DNA of 64,000 bases from Paracoccaceae bacterium (GTDB taxonomy: Bacteria; Pseudomonadota; Alphaproteobacteria; Rhodobacterales; Rhodobacteraceae), in the NCBI GenBank assembly GCA_016124615.1, contig WGNF01000007.1:124001-188000 (forward strand), written 5' to 3'. The stretch's first letter is position 1; every line of letters starts with the position of its first letter. This document shows positions 8,084 to 18,450 of this stretch, piece after piece. The translations under genes were made by a program, and so were the position numbers. Under the pieces are notes generated by a model that saw nothing but the letters and a program-made list of their open reading frames with translations, searched no databases and was not told where the DNA came from.

Positions 8084-8773
8084 GGGTTCGACTTCACCCT
8101 TTGCGGCGCGGCGCTGACCGCCCTGCCCTCTGGCGCGCTCTGGTGGGCCGCCGCGCGGATGCTGATCGTCACCGACCTGCACCTTGGCCGGTCGGAACGC
8201 TATGCCCGGCGGGGCGGCGCCCTGCTGCCACCCTATGAGACGCGCGACACGCTGGCCCGGCTTGACGCCGACATGCAGGCGACAGGCGCCGCCACGATCC
8301 TCTGTCTGGGCGACAGCTTCGACGATAGTGCCGCCGCCGGGGCACTGGACGAAAGCGACCTGATGTGGCTGACCCGCCTGATGGCCGGGCGGCGCTGGCT
8401 TTGGGTCGAGGGCAACCACGATCCCGGCCCGCTGGCGCTTGGCGGCACCCATCTGGCGCAGCACCGGGCCGGGCCGCTGACCTTCCGCCACATCGCCGAA
8501 CCGGGCGCGGTGGGCGAGGTTTCGGGCCACTATCACCCCAAGGCCACGCTGTCCGCCCGCGGCCAGCGCCTGACGCGGCCCTGCTTTCTGATCGACGCCG
8601 ATCGGACGATCCTGCCCGCCTACGGCACCTATACCGGCGGGATGTCCTGCACCGATCCGTTGCTGCGCGGGTTGATGCGCCCGGCGGCGCGGGCGGTCTT
8701 GCTCGGGCTGCCGCCAAGGCCGGTGCCGTTCAGCGGCACGGCGGGCCAACGGCCCACCACCGCGTCGATATAG
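8078..8773 (+). CDS. pdeM: PdeM, ligase-associated metallophosphoesterase
   Basis: This calcineurin-like metal-dependent phosphoesterase is the endonuclease/phosphoesterase member of the ligase-associated DNA damage response set. Metal-binding motifs appear in order: D33-L-H35, G-D-S-F-D-D, G-N-H-D, and G-H-Y-H-P-K. The conserved C-terminal G-T-Y-T-G-G lies near residue 185. The product has 231 residues. It follows the helicase by 40 bases, consistent with one operon. Its last 145 bases (8629-8773) are also the 3' end of the LytTR gene on the other strand, so the last ~48 codons are coding on both strands. A LexA-like box overlaps its start codon. Confidence 0.85.
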   Translation: MNGFDFTLCGAALTALPSGALWWAAARMLIVTDLHLGRSERYARRGGALLPPYETRDTLARLDADMQATGAATILCLGDSFDDSAAAGALDESDLMWLTRLMAGRRWLWVEGNHDPGPLALGGTHLAQHRAGPLTFRHIAEPGAVGEVSGHYHPKATLSARGQRLTRPCFLIDADRTILPAYGTYTGGMSCTDPLLRGLMRPAARAVLLGLPPRPVPFSGTAGQRPTTASI

Positions 8774-9498
8774 CTGCGGCTGACCGGCACCCGACGCCCG
8801 TCCACCAGTTGCAGGAAGGTCTTGCCCTGTGCGCGCACAACCCCGTGCACCGCCGTGAAGGCCACCCAGTGCGAGCGGTGGATCTGCATCCCCGCCACCC
8901 CGTCCAGTTCGGCCATCGCATCGGCGAACCGCATCAGCAGGCTCGCTTGCCCCTGCGCGGTGGTCACCACGACATAGTGATCGCGCACCGACAAGGCGAG
9001 GATCGGCCCCGGATGGTCCGGGCCAAGCCGCGCCAGCAGCCGCGCGGAAACCGGCTGTGGTTCAGGTTCAGGCGCTGGCGGCGGCGCGCCCTTCATCAGC
9101 ATCCAGATCGCCGATTCCGAGATGGAGGACAGGACGGCCGCGATCCACATGACCCAGACCGGCACGATCGTGGTCAGGCCGCGCGCCTCAAGCCACAGGG
9201 TCACGAGATAGACAAAGGGCGCATAGACCGTGGCGAAGATCAGCGAAACCGATACCCCGCGCCCCCACCGGCCAAGCCCGATCAGCCAGGGCCGCGCGGC
9301 GCGACGGCACAGGCTGGCAACCGGCACGGCGCCACCCAGCAGCAGGCCCCAATAGGCCAGCCGCACCGGCGCCCGCATCGAGGCATAGGTCCCGAAGGGC
9401 CCCGCGAACGAGACCAGCAACGAGACGATCAGCCACAGTGTTGCGGAACGCGGGGTAAAGACGTGTCTGAACCCTCGTCGCAAGTCGGATACACGCAC
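8629..9498 (-). CDS. Membrane-anchored LytTR-family transcriptional regulator
   Basis: The product (289 residues, GTG start at 9498) has four to five hydrophobic segments between about 20 and 140, then a proline/glutamate linker (about 142-150), then a LytTR DNA-binding domain (about 165-255) with I-L-A-L-S-V-R-D-H-Y-V, I-H-R-S-H-W-V and D-G-R-R-V-P-V-S-R-S-Y. Such proteins sense membrane or envelope signals and bind direct repeats near their own or neighbouring promoters; the signal here is unknown. The ~35-residue tail after the LytTR domain is antisense to the conserved end of pdeM and is probably dispensable extension. An 8-bp inverted repeat lies just upstream (9526-9546). Confidence 0.8.
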   Translation of the reverse strand: MRVSDLRRGFRHVFTPRSATLWLIVSLLVSFAGPFGTYASMRAPVRLAYWGLLLGGAVPVASLCRRAARPWLIGLGRWGRGVSVSLIFATVYAPFVYLVTLWLEARGLTTIVPVWVMWIAAVLSSISESAIWMLMKGAPPPAPEPEPQPVSARLLARLGPDHPGPILALSVRDHYVVVTTAQGQASLLMRFADAMAELDGVAGMQIHRSHWVAFTAVHGVVRAQGKTFLQLVDGRRVPVSRSYIDAVVGRWPAVPLNGTGLGGSPSKTARAAGRINPRSNGSVQDIPPV

Positions 9499-9525
9499 AG
9501 CGAATACTCATCCAGCTCAAGCCTG

Positions 9526-9546
9526 CTGGTTGCAGATAGCAACCAG
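9526..9546. promoter_or_regulatory. Inverted repeat upstream of the LytTR gene
   Basis: CTGGTTGC (9526-9533) and GCAACCAG (9539-9546) are perfect complements separated by AGATA. The repeat lies 28 bases before the LytTR start and after the folD stop. It could be an autoregulatory operator or the folD terminator; no T-run follows on the minus strand, which makes an operator slightly more likely. Confidence 0.4.
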
Positions 9547-9603
9547 CCACTCTCCAAACAAGGAGAAACATGGCCTTTTGGACAGGTCGCCGCAGCGGCA
9601 GTG

Positions 9604-10494
9604 TCAGGCGGTCAGCCCCTCGGGCTCTGCCAGCCCATTCGCGCGGCAGCAGGCGGTCAGCGTGTTGGCCAGCAGGCAGGCGATGGTCATCGGCCCGACA
9701 CCGCCCGGAACCGGGGTGATGGCGCCCGCCACGGCGGCGGCGCTGGCGAAATCGACGTCGCCGACCAGCTTGGTCTTGCCGTCACGCTCCACCCGGTTGA
9801 TGCCGACGTCGATCACTGTGGCGCCCGGTTTCACCCAGTCGCCCTTCACCATTTCGGGGCGGCCCACCGCTGCCACCAGAATATCGGCCGCGCGGCAAAC
9901 GGCGGGCAGGTCCTTGGTGCGCGAATGGGCAATGGTCACCGTGCAGCTATCGCCCAGCAGCAGTTGCGCCATCGGCTTGCCGACGATGTTCGAGCGGCCG
10001 ACGACCACCGCGTTCAGCCCCGAAAGCGATCCGAGGTGGTCGCGCAGCAGCATCAGGCAACCGAGCGGCGTGCAGGGCACCATCGCCTTCTGGCCGGTGC
10101 CCAGCAGGCCCACGTTGGAAATGTGAAAGCCGTCGACGTCCTTCGCCGGGTCGATGGTGTTGATCACCAGATCGGAGTTCAGGTGAGAAGGCAGCGGCAA
10201 CTGCACCAGAATGCCGTGAACTTCGGGATCGGCATTCAGCCGCTGCACCAGTGCCACCAGATCGGCCTCGGCGGTGTCGGCGGGCAGCTTATGTTCGAAA
10301 CTGGCCATCCCGACCTCGACCGTCTGCTTGCCCTTGGAGCGGACGTAGACCTGGCTTGCCGGGTCCTCGCCCACAAGGACGACGGCCAGACCCGGGGTGA
10401 TGCCGTGATCCGCCTTCAGCCGGGCGACATGCGCCGCCACCTGCCCGCGCACCTTTTCGGCAAAGGCTTTCCCGTCGATGATCGTGGCTGTCAT
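9604..10494 (-). CDS. folD: FolD, methylene-THF dehydrogenase / methenyl-THF cyclohydrolase
   Basis: This bifunctional cytosolic enzyme interconverts methylene-, methenyl- and 10-formyl-tetrahydrofolate with NADP. The 296-residue product carries the catalytic lysine in S-Q-V-Y-V-R-S-K (K54), the V-Q-L-P-L-P segment, K-D-V-D-G-F, the NADP-site sequence G-R-S-N-I-V-G-K-P and the C-terminal [10 protein letters not shown] signature. It is the last gene of a minus-strand one-carbon cluster, 10 bases downstream of a divergent folD paralog. With all active-site residues intact it is the probable housekeeping FolD. Confidence 0.95.
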   Translation of the reverse strand: MTATIIDGKAFAEKVRGQVAAHVARLKADHGITPGLAVVLVGEDPASQVYVRSKGKQTVEVGMASFEHKLPADTAEADLVALVQRLNADPEVHGILVQLPLPSHLNSDLVINTIDPAKDVDGFHISNVGLLGTGQKAMVPCTPLGCLMLLRDHLGSLSGLNAVVVGRSNIVGKPMAQLLLGDSCTVTIAHSRTKDLPAVCRAADILVAAVGRPEMVKGDWVKPGATVIDVGINRVERDGKTKLVGDVDFASAAAVAGAITPVPGGVGPMTIACLLANTLTACCRANGLAEPEGLTA

Positions 10495-10504
10495 GCTGTT
10501 CCCC

Positions 10505-11383
10505 TCATTCAGCGGCGGCGAAGGCCTGCCGGTAATGTGTCATCTGCATCCGCGTCGCCAGCACGGCGTTCTTCATCAGGGTCGCCACCGTCACCGGCCC
10601 CACCCCGCCTGGCACTGGCGTGATCCAGCCCGCCACTTCGGCGCAACTGGCGAAATCGGCATCGCCCACGGTGCGGTCTTCCACCCGGTTGATGCCGATG
10701 TCGATCAGCGCCGCGCCGGGTTTCAGCATCTCGCCCGTCACCAGCCCCGGCTTGCCGACCGCCACGAAAACCGCATCGGCGCGGCGCGAATGCACCGCCA
10801 CCTGCCGCGTCATGTGGTGGCAGACCGTCACAGTGGCGCCCAGCCCCATCATCAGGAAGGCGATCGGCTTGCCGACAATCTCGCTATGACCGATCACCGT
10901 CACGTCCAGCCCCTGCACCGACAGCGGCAGGGTCTTCAGAATCTCCACCGCCGCCACCGCCGTGCAGGGCCCGAGCGCCAGATCGTTGTAGACGATGTTG
11001 CCGATCGAGGCGGGGTGCATGCCCTCGACGTCCTTCAGCGGATGCACGGCCTTTTGCAGCGCCTTCACCGGGATATGGGCGGGCAGCGGGCGCTGGATGA
11101 TGATGCCGTTCACCCGCGGGTCGGCGTTCAGCCCGGCCAGCACGCCGGTCAACTGTTCCAGCGAAATCCCGGCCGGGTAGTTGCGCGCCTCGAAGGCCAC
11201 ACCGGCCGCCGCGGCCTGACGGCTCTGGTTGCGCACGTAAAGCTCGGCCGCCGCCACGTCGCCGACCGAGATCGAGACCAGCCGCGGGGCCCAACCCTCG
11301 GCCGCCAGCGCCGCAGCTTCGGCCGCGGCCCCGGCCAGAAAGCGCGCCGCGATGGCCTTGCCGTCGATGATCGTGGCCGTCAT
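10505..11383 (-). CDS. FolD paralog lacking the catalytic lysine
   Basis: This 292-residue FolD-family protein keeps the overall fold markers: [22 protein letters not shown] and [10 protein letters not shown]. The motif Y-V-x-x-K is replaced by Y-V-R-N-Q, so the residue equivalent to E. coli FolD Lys54 is Gln53 (codon CAG at 11227-11225, minus strand). In this family the lysine is essential for the cyclohydrolase step, so this copy may be a dehydrogenase only, or have another role. It overlaps chorismate mutase by four bases (ATGA) and precedes the intact folD, so both paralogs are probably made together. Confidence 0.85.
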   Translation of the reverse strand: MTATIIDGKAIAARFLAGAAAEAAALAAEGWAPRLVSISVGDVAAAELYVRNQSRQAAAAGVAFEARNYPAGISLEQLTGVLAGLNADPRVNGIIIQRPLPAHIPVKALQKAVHPLKDVEGMHPASIGNIVYNDLALGPCTAVAAVEILKTLPLSVQGLDVTVIGHSEIVGKPIAFLMMGLGATVTVCHHMTRQVAVHSRRADAVFVAVGKPGLVTGEMLKPGAALIDIGINRVEDRTVGDADFASCAEVAGWITPVPGGVGPVTVATLMKNAVLATRMQMTHYRQAFAAAE

Positions 11384-11700
11384 GCGCGCACATCCCCCTT
11401 CGGGCCCTTTGGCCCCATCGCCGTCTCTTCCCGGTCAATCGACCAGTCAATCAACTTGCGCCACAGCGCCTCGACCAGATTGGGGTCAAGGTGCCGGGCG
11501 ACGGCCTCTGCCCGCACATTCGCCACCACCGCCTCAACCCGGCTGTCGATCCGGGCGGGCAGCCCCTCGCCCGGTTTCAGCACGGCGGCGCGGTCGATCA
11601 TCGCCGCGCGCCGCGCCAGCAGGGCCACCACGATGCAGTCGAGCGAGTCGATCTCGCGCCGCAGGTCGGTCATGGTCGTCAGGGTGTCGAGGTCGATCAT
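11380..11700 (-). CDS. Chorismate mutase, AroQ class
   Basis: This small all-helical enzyme of 106 residues belongs to the AroQ fold that converts chorismate to prephenate, or in relatives acts as isochorismate pyruvate lyase. Supporting residues are the start helix L-R-R-E-I-D-S-L-D, the R-R-A-A-M-I segment, and a late helix L-W-R-K-L-I-D-W-S-I. The start may be ATG 11700 or ATG 11673. It is embedded between fhs and the folD paralog, with a four-base overlap to the latter, an unexpected partner for one-carbon genes. No prephenate dehydratase or dehydrogenase domain is fused. Confidence 0.8.
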   Translation of the reverse strand: MIDLDTLTTMTDLRREIDSLDCIVVALLARRAAMIDRAAVLKPGEGLPARIDSRVEAVVANVRAEAVARHLDPNLVEALWRKLIDWSIDREETAMGPKGPKGDVRA

Positions 11701-11710
11701 GGTCCGTCAC

Positions 11711-11739
11711 TCCGGCAGGATGCGCCGGGATCTGCCGGA
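11711..11739 (-). terminator. Hairpin after fhs
   Basis: TCCGGCAG (11711-11718) pairs with CTGCCGGA (11732-11739) over a 13-base loop, between the fhs stop and chorismate mutase. There is no clear T-run, so it may be an RNA-stability or partial termination element rather than a true terminator. Confidence 0.35.
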
Positions 11740-11780
11740 AATCGAACGGGACCGCAACCCGAAGGCTGCGGCCCCGCAGA

Positions 11781-13457
11781 TCAGAACAGCCCTTCGATCT
11801 GGCCGGCGTCGTTCAGCCGGATCACTTCGGCCGAGGGCACGCGGGGCAGGCCCGGCATCGTCATGATCTCGCCGCAGATCACCACGATGAACCCGGCCCC
11901 GGCCGACAGCCGCACCTCGCGCACCGGTACGGTGTGGCCGGTGGGCGCGCCGCGCACGTTCGGGTCGGTGGTAAAGCTGTACTGGGTCTTGGCCATGCAG
12001 ATCGGCAGGTGGCCATAGCCCGCAGCCTCCCACGCCTTCAGCTGGTCGCGGATCGACTTGTCGGCGATCACCGCGTCAGCGTGATAGATGCGCTTGGCGA
12101 TGGTCTCGACCTTCTGGAACAGCGGCATTTCGTCGGGGTAGATCGGCGCGAAATTCGCGGTGCCACTTTCGGCCAGCGCCACCACCTTGCGCGCCAGATC
12201 CTCGATCCCTTCGGATCCTTTGGCCCAGTGCTTGCACAGGATCGCCTCGGCGCCCTGCTGGGCCACGTAGTCCTTCACCGCCTGAATTTCGGCGTCGGTG
12301 TCGCTGAAGAAGTGGTTGATCGCCACCACCACCGGCACGCCGAAGCTTTTCACGTTGGCGATGTGGCGGCCCAGGTTCGGGCAGCCCTTCTTGATCGCGT
12401 CGACGTTTTCGGCGCCCAGATCGGCCTTGGCCACGCCGCCGTTCATCTTCATCGCGCGGCAGGTCGCCACGATGACGGCGGCCGAGGGGCTGAGGCCCGC
12501 CTTGCGGCACTTGATGTCAAAGAACTTCTCGGCACCAAGGTCGGCGCCAAAGCCCGCCTCGGTCACCACATACTCGCCCAGCCGCAGCGCGGTGTTGGTG
12601 GCGATGACGGAATTGCAGCCGTGGGCGATGTTGGCGAACGGCCCGCCATGGACGAAGGCGGGGTTGTTTTCCAGCGTCTGCACCAGGTTCGGCTGCATCG
12701 CGTCCTTCAGCAGAACGGTCATCGCGCCGTCGGCCTTGATGTCGCGGCAGTAGACCGGGGTCTTGTCGCGCCGGTAGGCCACCACGATGTCGCCCAGCCG
12801 CTTTTGCAGGTCTTCCAGATCGTTCGACAGGCACAGGATCGCCATGACTTCGGACGCCACGGTGATGTCGAACCCGGTCTGGCGCGGGAAGCCGTTGGCG
12901 ACGCCGCCAAGGTTCACCACGATGTCGCGCAGCGCGCGGTCGTTCATGTCCATCACGCGGCGCCACACGATGCGGCGGGCGTCGATGTCGAGTTCATTGC
13001 CCCAGTAGATGTGGTTGTCGATCATCGCGCTGAGCAGGTTGTGGGCGCTGGTGATTGCGTGGAAGTCGCCGGTGAAGTGGAGGTTCATCTCCTCCATCGG
13101 CACGACCTGCGCCATGCCGCCGCCTGCGGCCCCGCCCTTCATGCCGAAGTTCGGGCCAAGGCTCGCCTCGCGGATGCAGATCACCGCCTTCTTGCCGATC
13201 CGGTTCAGGCCGTCGCCCAGACCCACGGTGGTCGTGGTCTTGCCCTCGCCCGCGGGCGTCGGGTTGATCGCGGTCACAAGGATCAGCTTGCCGCGCGGCC
13301 GGTCGGCGATGCTTTCGATGAAGGACTGACCCACCTTCGCCTTGTCATGGCCGTAGGGCAGCAGGTGTTCGGTCGGAATGCCAAGTTTCGAGCCGATTTC
13401 CTGAATCGGCTTCTTCTTCGCTTCGCGCGCAATCTCGATATCGGTCTTGACGGCCAT
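11781..13457 (-). CDS. fhs: Formate-tetrahydrofolate ligase
   Basis: Fhs makes 10-formyl-THF from formate, THF and ATP in the cytosol, feeding purine synthesis and one-carbon oxidation with FolD. The 558-residue product has the N-terminal V-K-T-D-I-E-I-A, the P-loop [11 protein letters not shown] near residue 66, and the long conserved [11 protein letters not shown] region. The start is ATG 13457, behind GGGAGAA; an open extension to 13499 adds 14 residues without family support. Upstream on the minus strand a TATAGC (13507-13502) with CTGCCG 17 bases away is a weak promoter candidate. Confidence 0.95.
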   Translation of the reverse strand: MAVKTDIEIAREAKKKPIQEIGSKLGIPTEHLLPYGHDKAKVGQSFIESIADRPRGKLILVTAINPTPAGEGKTTTTVGLGDGLNRIGKKAVICIREASLGPNFGMKGGAAGGGMAQVVPMEEMNLHFTGDFHAITSAHNLLSAMIDNHIYWGNELDIDARRIVWRRVMDMNDRALRDIVVNLGGVANGFPRQTGFDITVASEVMAILCLSNDLEDLQKRLGDIVVAYRRDKTPVYCRDIKADGAMTVLLKDAMQPNLVQTLENNPAFVHGGPFANIAHGCNSVIATNTALRLGEYVVTEAGFGADLGAEKFFDIKCRKAGLSPSAAVIVATCRAMKMNGGVAKADLGAENVDAIKKGCPNLGRHIANVKSFGVPVVVAINHFFSDTDAEIQAVKDYVAQQGAEAILCKHWAKGSEGIEDLARKVVALAESGTANFAPIYPDEMPLFQKVETIAKRIYHADAVIADKSIRDQLKAWEAAGYGHLPICMAKTQYSFTTDPNVRGAPTGHTVPVREVRLSAGAGFIVVICGEIMTMPGLPRVPSAEVIRLNDAGQIEGLF

Positions 13458-13626
13458 TGATGCTTCTCCCTGCGGGCTTTGCGCCCTCCTCGCCTGCACC
13501 GGCTATAGCGGGCGGGAACCGACACGGCAGCGGCGATTCCGACGCCTTCGACGCCAAATTCGCCAGTCGTCGTTTCCGATTGGAGATCCGGGGCAAGACC
13601 GCTGGTCGCGGCCGGTTCCGGAACGG

Positions 13627-14241
13627 TCAATCCACCCCGGCGCCAGCCCGTCGGGCGGCGCCAAGATGTGCCCAGACCGGCTGATCGGGGATGTGCAGGG
13701 TCAGCCGTTCACCCAGCCGCAGCACGCCCTCGCGCTCCACCCAGGCCGTCACGCCGCGGCGCCCGGCGGCGGCGGGCTTGAACGCCTTGCCAAAGCCGGG
13801 GCGCGCCGCCTCGATCACCCTTGCGGGCAGCGTGCAGGGCCGGTTTTCCATATCCACAACCAGCGTCACCCCGTCCGGCCCTTGCAGCCGCGACGAGGGC
13901 GGCAGATGGCTGAAGTCGGCCAACCCTTCCACCACCAGCGAGGCACCCAGCCACGCCGGATCCAGCGCGTCGAGCCCCATTCCGGCGGCGATGGCGTCAA
14001 TGTCTTCCGCCGACAGGATCGACAGTTGCCGCACGTTGCGGATCGGGGTGTGGCGCTTGTGCTGCGCCGAAACGCGGCTACAGGCGGGCCGCGTCAGCCC
14101 GGCATGGGCCTCGCCCTCAGGGCCCGCGAAGGTCAGTGTCAGCGCGCCGCAGGGCGCCGCGGCCAAGGCGGCCTGGCGATCGGTGACGCGGCCAAGCCAG
14201 GTGACGGTGGCGCCAAAGGCGGTGGGCAGCAGCGCGGGCAT
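13627..14241 (-). CDS. MOSC-domain protein
   Basis: The 204-residue product matches MOSC-domain proteins, which are sulfur-carrier or molybdenum-cofactor related. The putative sulfur-carrying cysteine is in E-N-R-P-C-T-L-P-A-R near residue 135. R-N-V-R-Q-L-S-I-L-S and V-T-A-W-V-E-R-E-G are further markers. Its ATG overlaps the stop of the upstream methyltransferase by one base (TGATG at 14243-14239), so they are translationally coupled. The substrate is not known from sequence. Confidence 0.75.
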   Translation of the reverse strand: MPALLPTAFGATVTWLGRVTDRQAALAAAPCGALTLTFAGPEGEAHAGLTRPACSRVSAQHKRHTPIRNVRQLSILSAEDIDAIAAGMGLDALDPAWLGASLVVEGLADFSHLPPSSRLQGPDGVTLVVDMENRPCTLPARVIEAARPGFGKAFKPAAAGRRGVTAWVEREGVLRLGERLTLHIPDQPVWAHLGAARRAGAGVD

Positions 14242-15029
14242 CAGCCAGCCACCCGCAGCGTGAAGAAGCAGCGCCGGAACGGGAACAACGCCGCGCCGTC
14301 GGGCATCAGCGGATAGGCCACGCCCAAAGCCTCTTCATAGGCGGCGGTGAAGGCTTCGGCCTCGTCCGGCGTCAGCTTGTCAAGGAACGGGCGCATGGCG
14401 GTGGATTCGGTGAACCGCCGCACCGGATGCCCGTCCGGCGAGGGGTCGAGGCGCTGAACGTATTCGGTTTCCCACGCCGTCACCTCGCCCAGCGGTGCCA
14501 GCATCCGCCAGTAGCCTTCGGCCGGTTGCACCGGCGGCATCCAATGCGAAAAGTCGAAGCGGTCGGGATGCAGCGCAGCCGCGATGTCGCGCAGGAACCG
14601 GTGCGACGGCGCAGCGGTCTGGCGCGGCATCTGCACCGCCAGCGTGCCGCCGGGCGCCAGCAGGCCCGCAAGCCGGGGCAGCAGGTCGGCATGATCGCCG
14701 AGCCAGTGCAGCGCCGCGTTGGAAAAGATCAATGCGGGCGGCCGATCGGGCGACCAGCCCGCGATATCGGCCTCGATCAGCGCGGTATAGCGCCCGGTTT
14801 CACGCGCCTTGGCCAGCATCGCGGGCGAGGCATCGACCCCGATCAACCGCCGCCCCGCGAACGCCTCTGCCAGTGTTTCCGCCACCGGGCCGTTGCCACA
14901 GCCAAGGTCGATCACGTCGCCATCCGGCAGCCCCCGCACCTGCGCCACCAGATCGCGCGCGGGACGCAGGCGCAGGTCGGCAAAACGGGCGTAACGCTCG
15001 GGGCTCCAGTCGGTCGCGGCGGCGGTCAT
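14241..15029 (-). CDS. tam: Trans-aconitate 2-methyltransferase-like SAM methyltransferase
   Basis: This class I SAM-dependent methyltransferase has 262 residues. Motif I is V-I-D-L-G-C-G-N-G-P-V-A near residues 40-50; the acidic loop G-V-D-A-S follows, then A-L-I-F-S-N-A-A-L-H-W, typical of the Tam group. Tam methylates trans-aconitate, a by-product that inhibits aconitase. The N-terminal D-W-S-P-E-R-Y-A-R-F also fits Tam. It is coupled to the MOSC gene. The exact substrate remains inferred. Confidence 0.75.
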   Translation of the reverse strand: MTAAATDWSPERYARFADLRLRPARDLVAQVRGLPDGDVIDLGCGNGPVAETLAEAFAGRRLIGVDASPAMLAKARETGRYTALIEADIAGWSPDRPPALIFSNAALHWLGDHADLLPRLAGLLAPGGTLAVQMPRQTAAPSHRFLRDIAAALHPDRFDFSHWMPPVQPAEGYWRMLAPLGEVTAWETEYVQRLDPSPDGHPVRRFTESTAMRPFLDKLTPDEAEAFTAAYEEALGVAYPLMPDGAALFPFRRCFFTLRVAG

Positions 15030-15118
15030 GGCAGCTCCTTGTGCGGTCGGCGCAGTATCGCAGGCCGGTTGGCCGGGTCAACCGGGTCGCAGGAAACCCC
15101 GGCCTGCGAAAATGACAG

Positions 15119-15143
15119 GGCCCCGGAGTGTTCCTCCGGGGCC
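15119..15143 (-). terminator. Terminator of ftsH
   Basis: A perfect 10-bp stem, GGCCCCGGAG (15119-15128) with CTCCGGGGCC (15134-15143), has a 5-base loop. On the minus strand it is followed by CTGTCATTTTCGC, a short T-run. It lies 23 bases after the ftsH stop. Confidence 0.75.
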
Positions 15144-15166
15144 ATGATCCGCGCTGCGATGCCGTC

Positions 15167-17080
<1,914 letters not shown>

Positions 17081-17140
17081 GTAGGACCTCCTTGCAAGCG
17101 GCACCGGGCAGCCTTCGCCCGGCATCGCCGATATTGTTCC

Positions 17141-17173
17141 CGTCTAAGATAGACGTTCGACGGTCGCGTTCAA
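17141..17173 (-). promoter_or_regulatory. Candidate ftsH promoter with a palindrome over the -10 box
   Basis: On the minus strand TTGAAC (17173-17168) and TATCTT (17151-17146) are 16 bases apart, as in a sigma-70 or RpoH promoter. The -10 box sits inside a 15-base palindrome, CGTCTA-AGA-TAGACG (17141-17155). The -35 box overlaps the tilS stop codon. ftsH is commonly heat-shock controlled, which fits but is not shown here. Confidence 0.45.
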
Positions 17174-18450
17174 TGCGATAAAAGTGAACTAAAATAGTCA
17201 CTCTCACCTCTGGCCAGTTCGGCGGACCAGCCTGACGGCTGCCCGGCCAGCGGGGCCGCGACCAGATCGGCCCCCCGCCACACCCCTGGCGCCGCCAGAA
17301 GGGTCGACCGCTTCAGCCCCGTTTCGCGCCATTTGGGGCAGGCCGCAAGACCCGCCTCGCCCAAAGCGGCGATCTTCATTCCCTCGGTCGGCGTGCCTTC
17401 GGGCGCGGTCAGGCGCCAGCGCCTGTCCCAGATCGCGCCGGGGGCGGCGGTCTTGCCCTTCACCGCCTGCAATTCGCGCGTCAGGCGCAGATGCGTCCGG
17501 CGCACCACCAGCAGGCAGCCGTGCAAGGACATGTCGCGCCCTTCGGCCACCGCCGCCAGCGCCTCGGCCAGCGCGTCATGGCGCGGCCGGTACTCGGCAG
17601 AGGCGACCCAGGCCAGCGCATGCGACAACAGCCGTCGCCGCAATTCGGCAGGCAGCGCCAGAAAGCCCGCGCGCTCCATCTTCACGTCGCCCGCCTCGAC
17701 CGTGGCGATCCGCCGCGCCGCCTCCTGTGCCGCCAGGTCGAGCGCGTCGCGCGCCTCGGCCAGCCGCAGCGTGGTTGCCCGCAGCGCGGCGGCATCCAGT
17801 CCCAGCGGCGCCAGCACCTCCAGCAACTGCCGGGCCCGGACCCGGGCGAACTGCGGATTGGCGTTGGAGGGGTCATCGACCCAGCCCAGCCGCCTAGCGG
17901 CCAGATAGGCGCGCAGATCGGCCCGCATGACCCCCAGCAGCGGGCGCAGCCAGTCGACGCCAAATGACCGCCGACGCGGCGCCATTCCGGACAGCCCGTC
18001 CACCCCCGCCCCGCGCGTCAGCCGCATCAGGAAGGTTTCGGCCTGATCGTCGGCGGTATGGCCGATGGCGACCGCCCCAAGGTTCGCCGCCTGCGCCCAA
18101 TCGGACATCAGCGCATAGCGGGCGCGGCGGGCCTGATCCTGCAGGTTGCCGGTGCCGTCCCAGCCTTCCCAGAGCAGGGTGGTGTGGTCGATCCCCGACC
18201 CCTCGCAAACCTCGGCCACCATCGCGGCCTCGGCGCGCGCGGCCGGTCGCAGGCCATGATCCACCGTCACCGCGCACAGCGTGGCGCCTGTGCGGTGGGC
18301 CCAGCCGTGCAGCAGGTGCAACAACGCCATCGAGTCGCCGCCGCCCGAAACGGCAACGCCCAACCGGGCGGGCCGGTCGGGCGTCAAGGCCGCGTCGATG
18401 GCGCGGGTCAGATCGTCCGTCGCGGACGTGGCCTCCGGTGTCACTGACAC
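17170..18450 (-). CDS. tilS: TilS, tRNA(Ile)-lysidine synthase
   Basis: TilS attaches lysine to C34 of tRNA-Ile(CAU), switching its decoding from AUG to AUA. The 426-residue product has the PP-loop A-V-S-G-G-G-D-S-M-A near residues 33-42, G-H-T-A-D-D-Q-A-E-T-F-L-M-R-L, and R-R-R-S-F-G-V-D-W-L-R-P-L-L further on, all TilS signatures. The start is GTG 18450 (or GTG 18444), overlapping the cpoB stop. The pairing of tilS with ftsH downstream is widespread. Confidence 0.92.
   Translation of the reverse strand: MSVTPEATSATDDLTRAIDAALTPDRPARLGVAVSGGGDSMALLHLLHGWAHRTGATLCAVTVDHGLRPAARAEAAMVAEVCEGSGIDHTTLLWEGWDGTGNLQDQARRARYALMSDWAQAANLGAVAIGHTADDQAETFLMRLTRGAGVDGLSGMAPRRRSFGVDWLRPLLGVMRADLRAYLAARRLGWVDDPSNANPQFARVRARQLLEVLAPLGLDAAALRATTLRLAEARDALDLAAQEAARRIATVEAGDVKMERAGFLALPAELRRRLLSHALAWVASAEYRPRHDALAEALAAVAEGRDMSLHGCLLVVRRTHLRLTRELQAVKGKTAAPGAIWDRRWRLTAPEGTPTEGMKIAALGEAGLAACPKWRETGLKRSTLLAAPGVWRGADLVAAPLAGQPSGWSAELARGESDYFSSLLSH

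Noticed and set aside
5476..8172. Very long open frame (about 900 codons) on the minus strand antisense to the helicase and the pdeM start
   Set aside because: It is rich in Arg, Gln, Gly and Ala without any motif, as expected for the shadow of a GC-rich gene; the plus-strand helicase has complete motifs.
11352..13460. Long plus-strand open frame opposite fhs and chorismate mutase
   Set aside because: Its composition is that of an antisense shadow (His, Arg, Val, Asp rich, no motifs); fhs on the other strand is certain.
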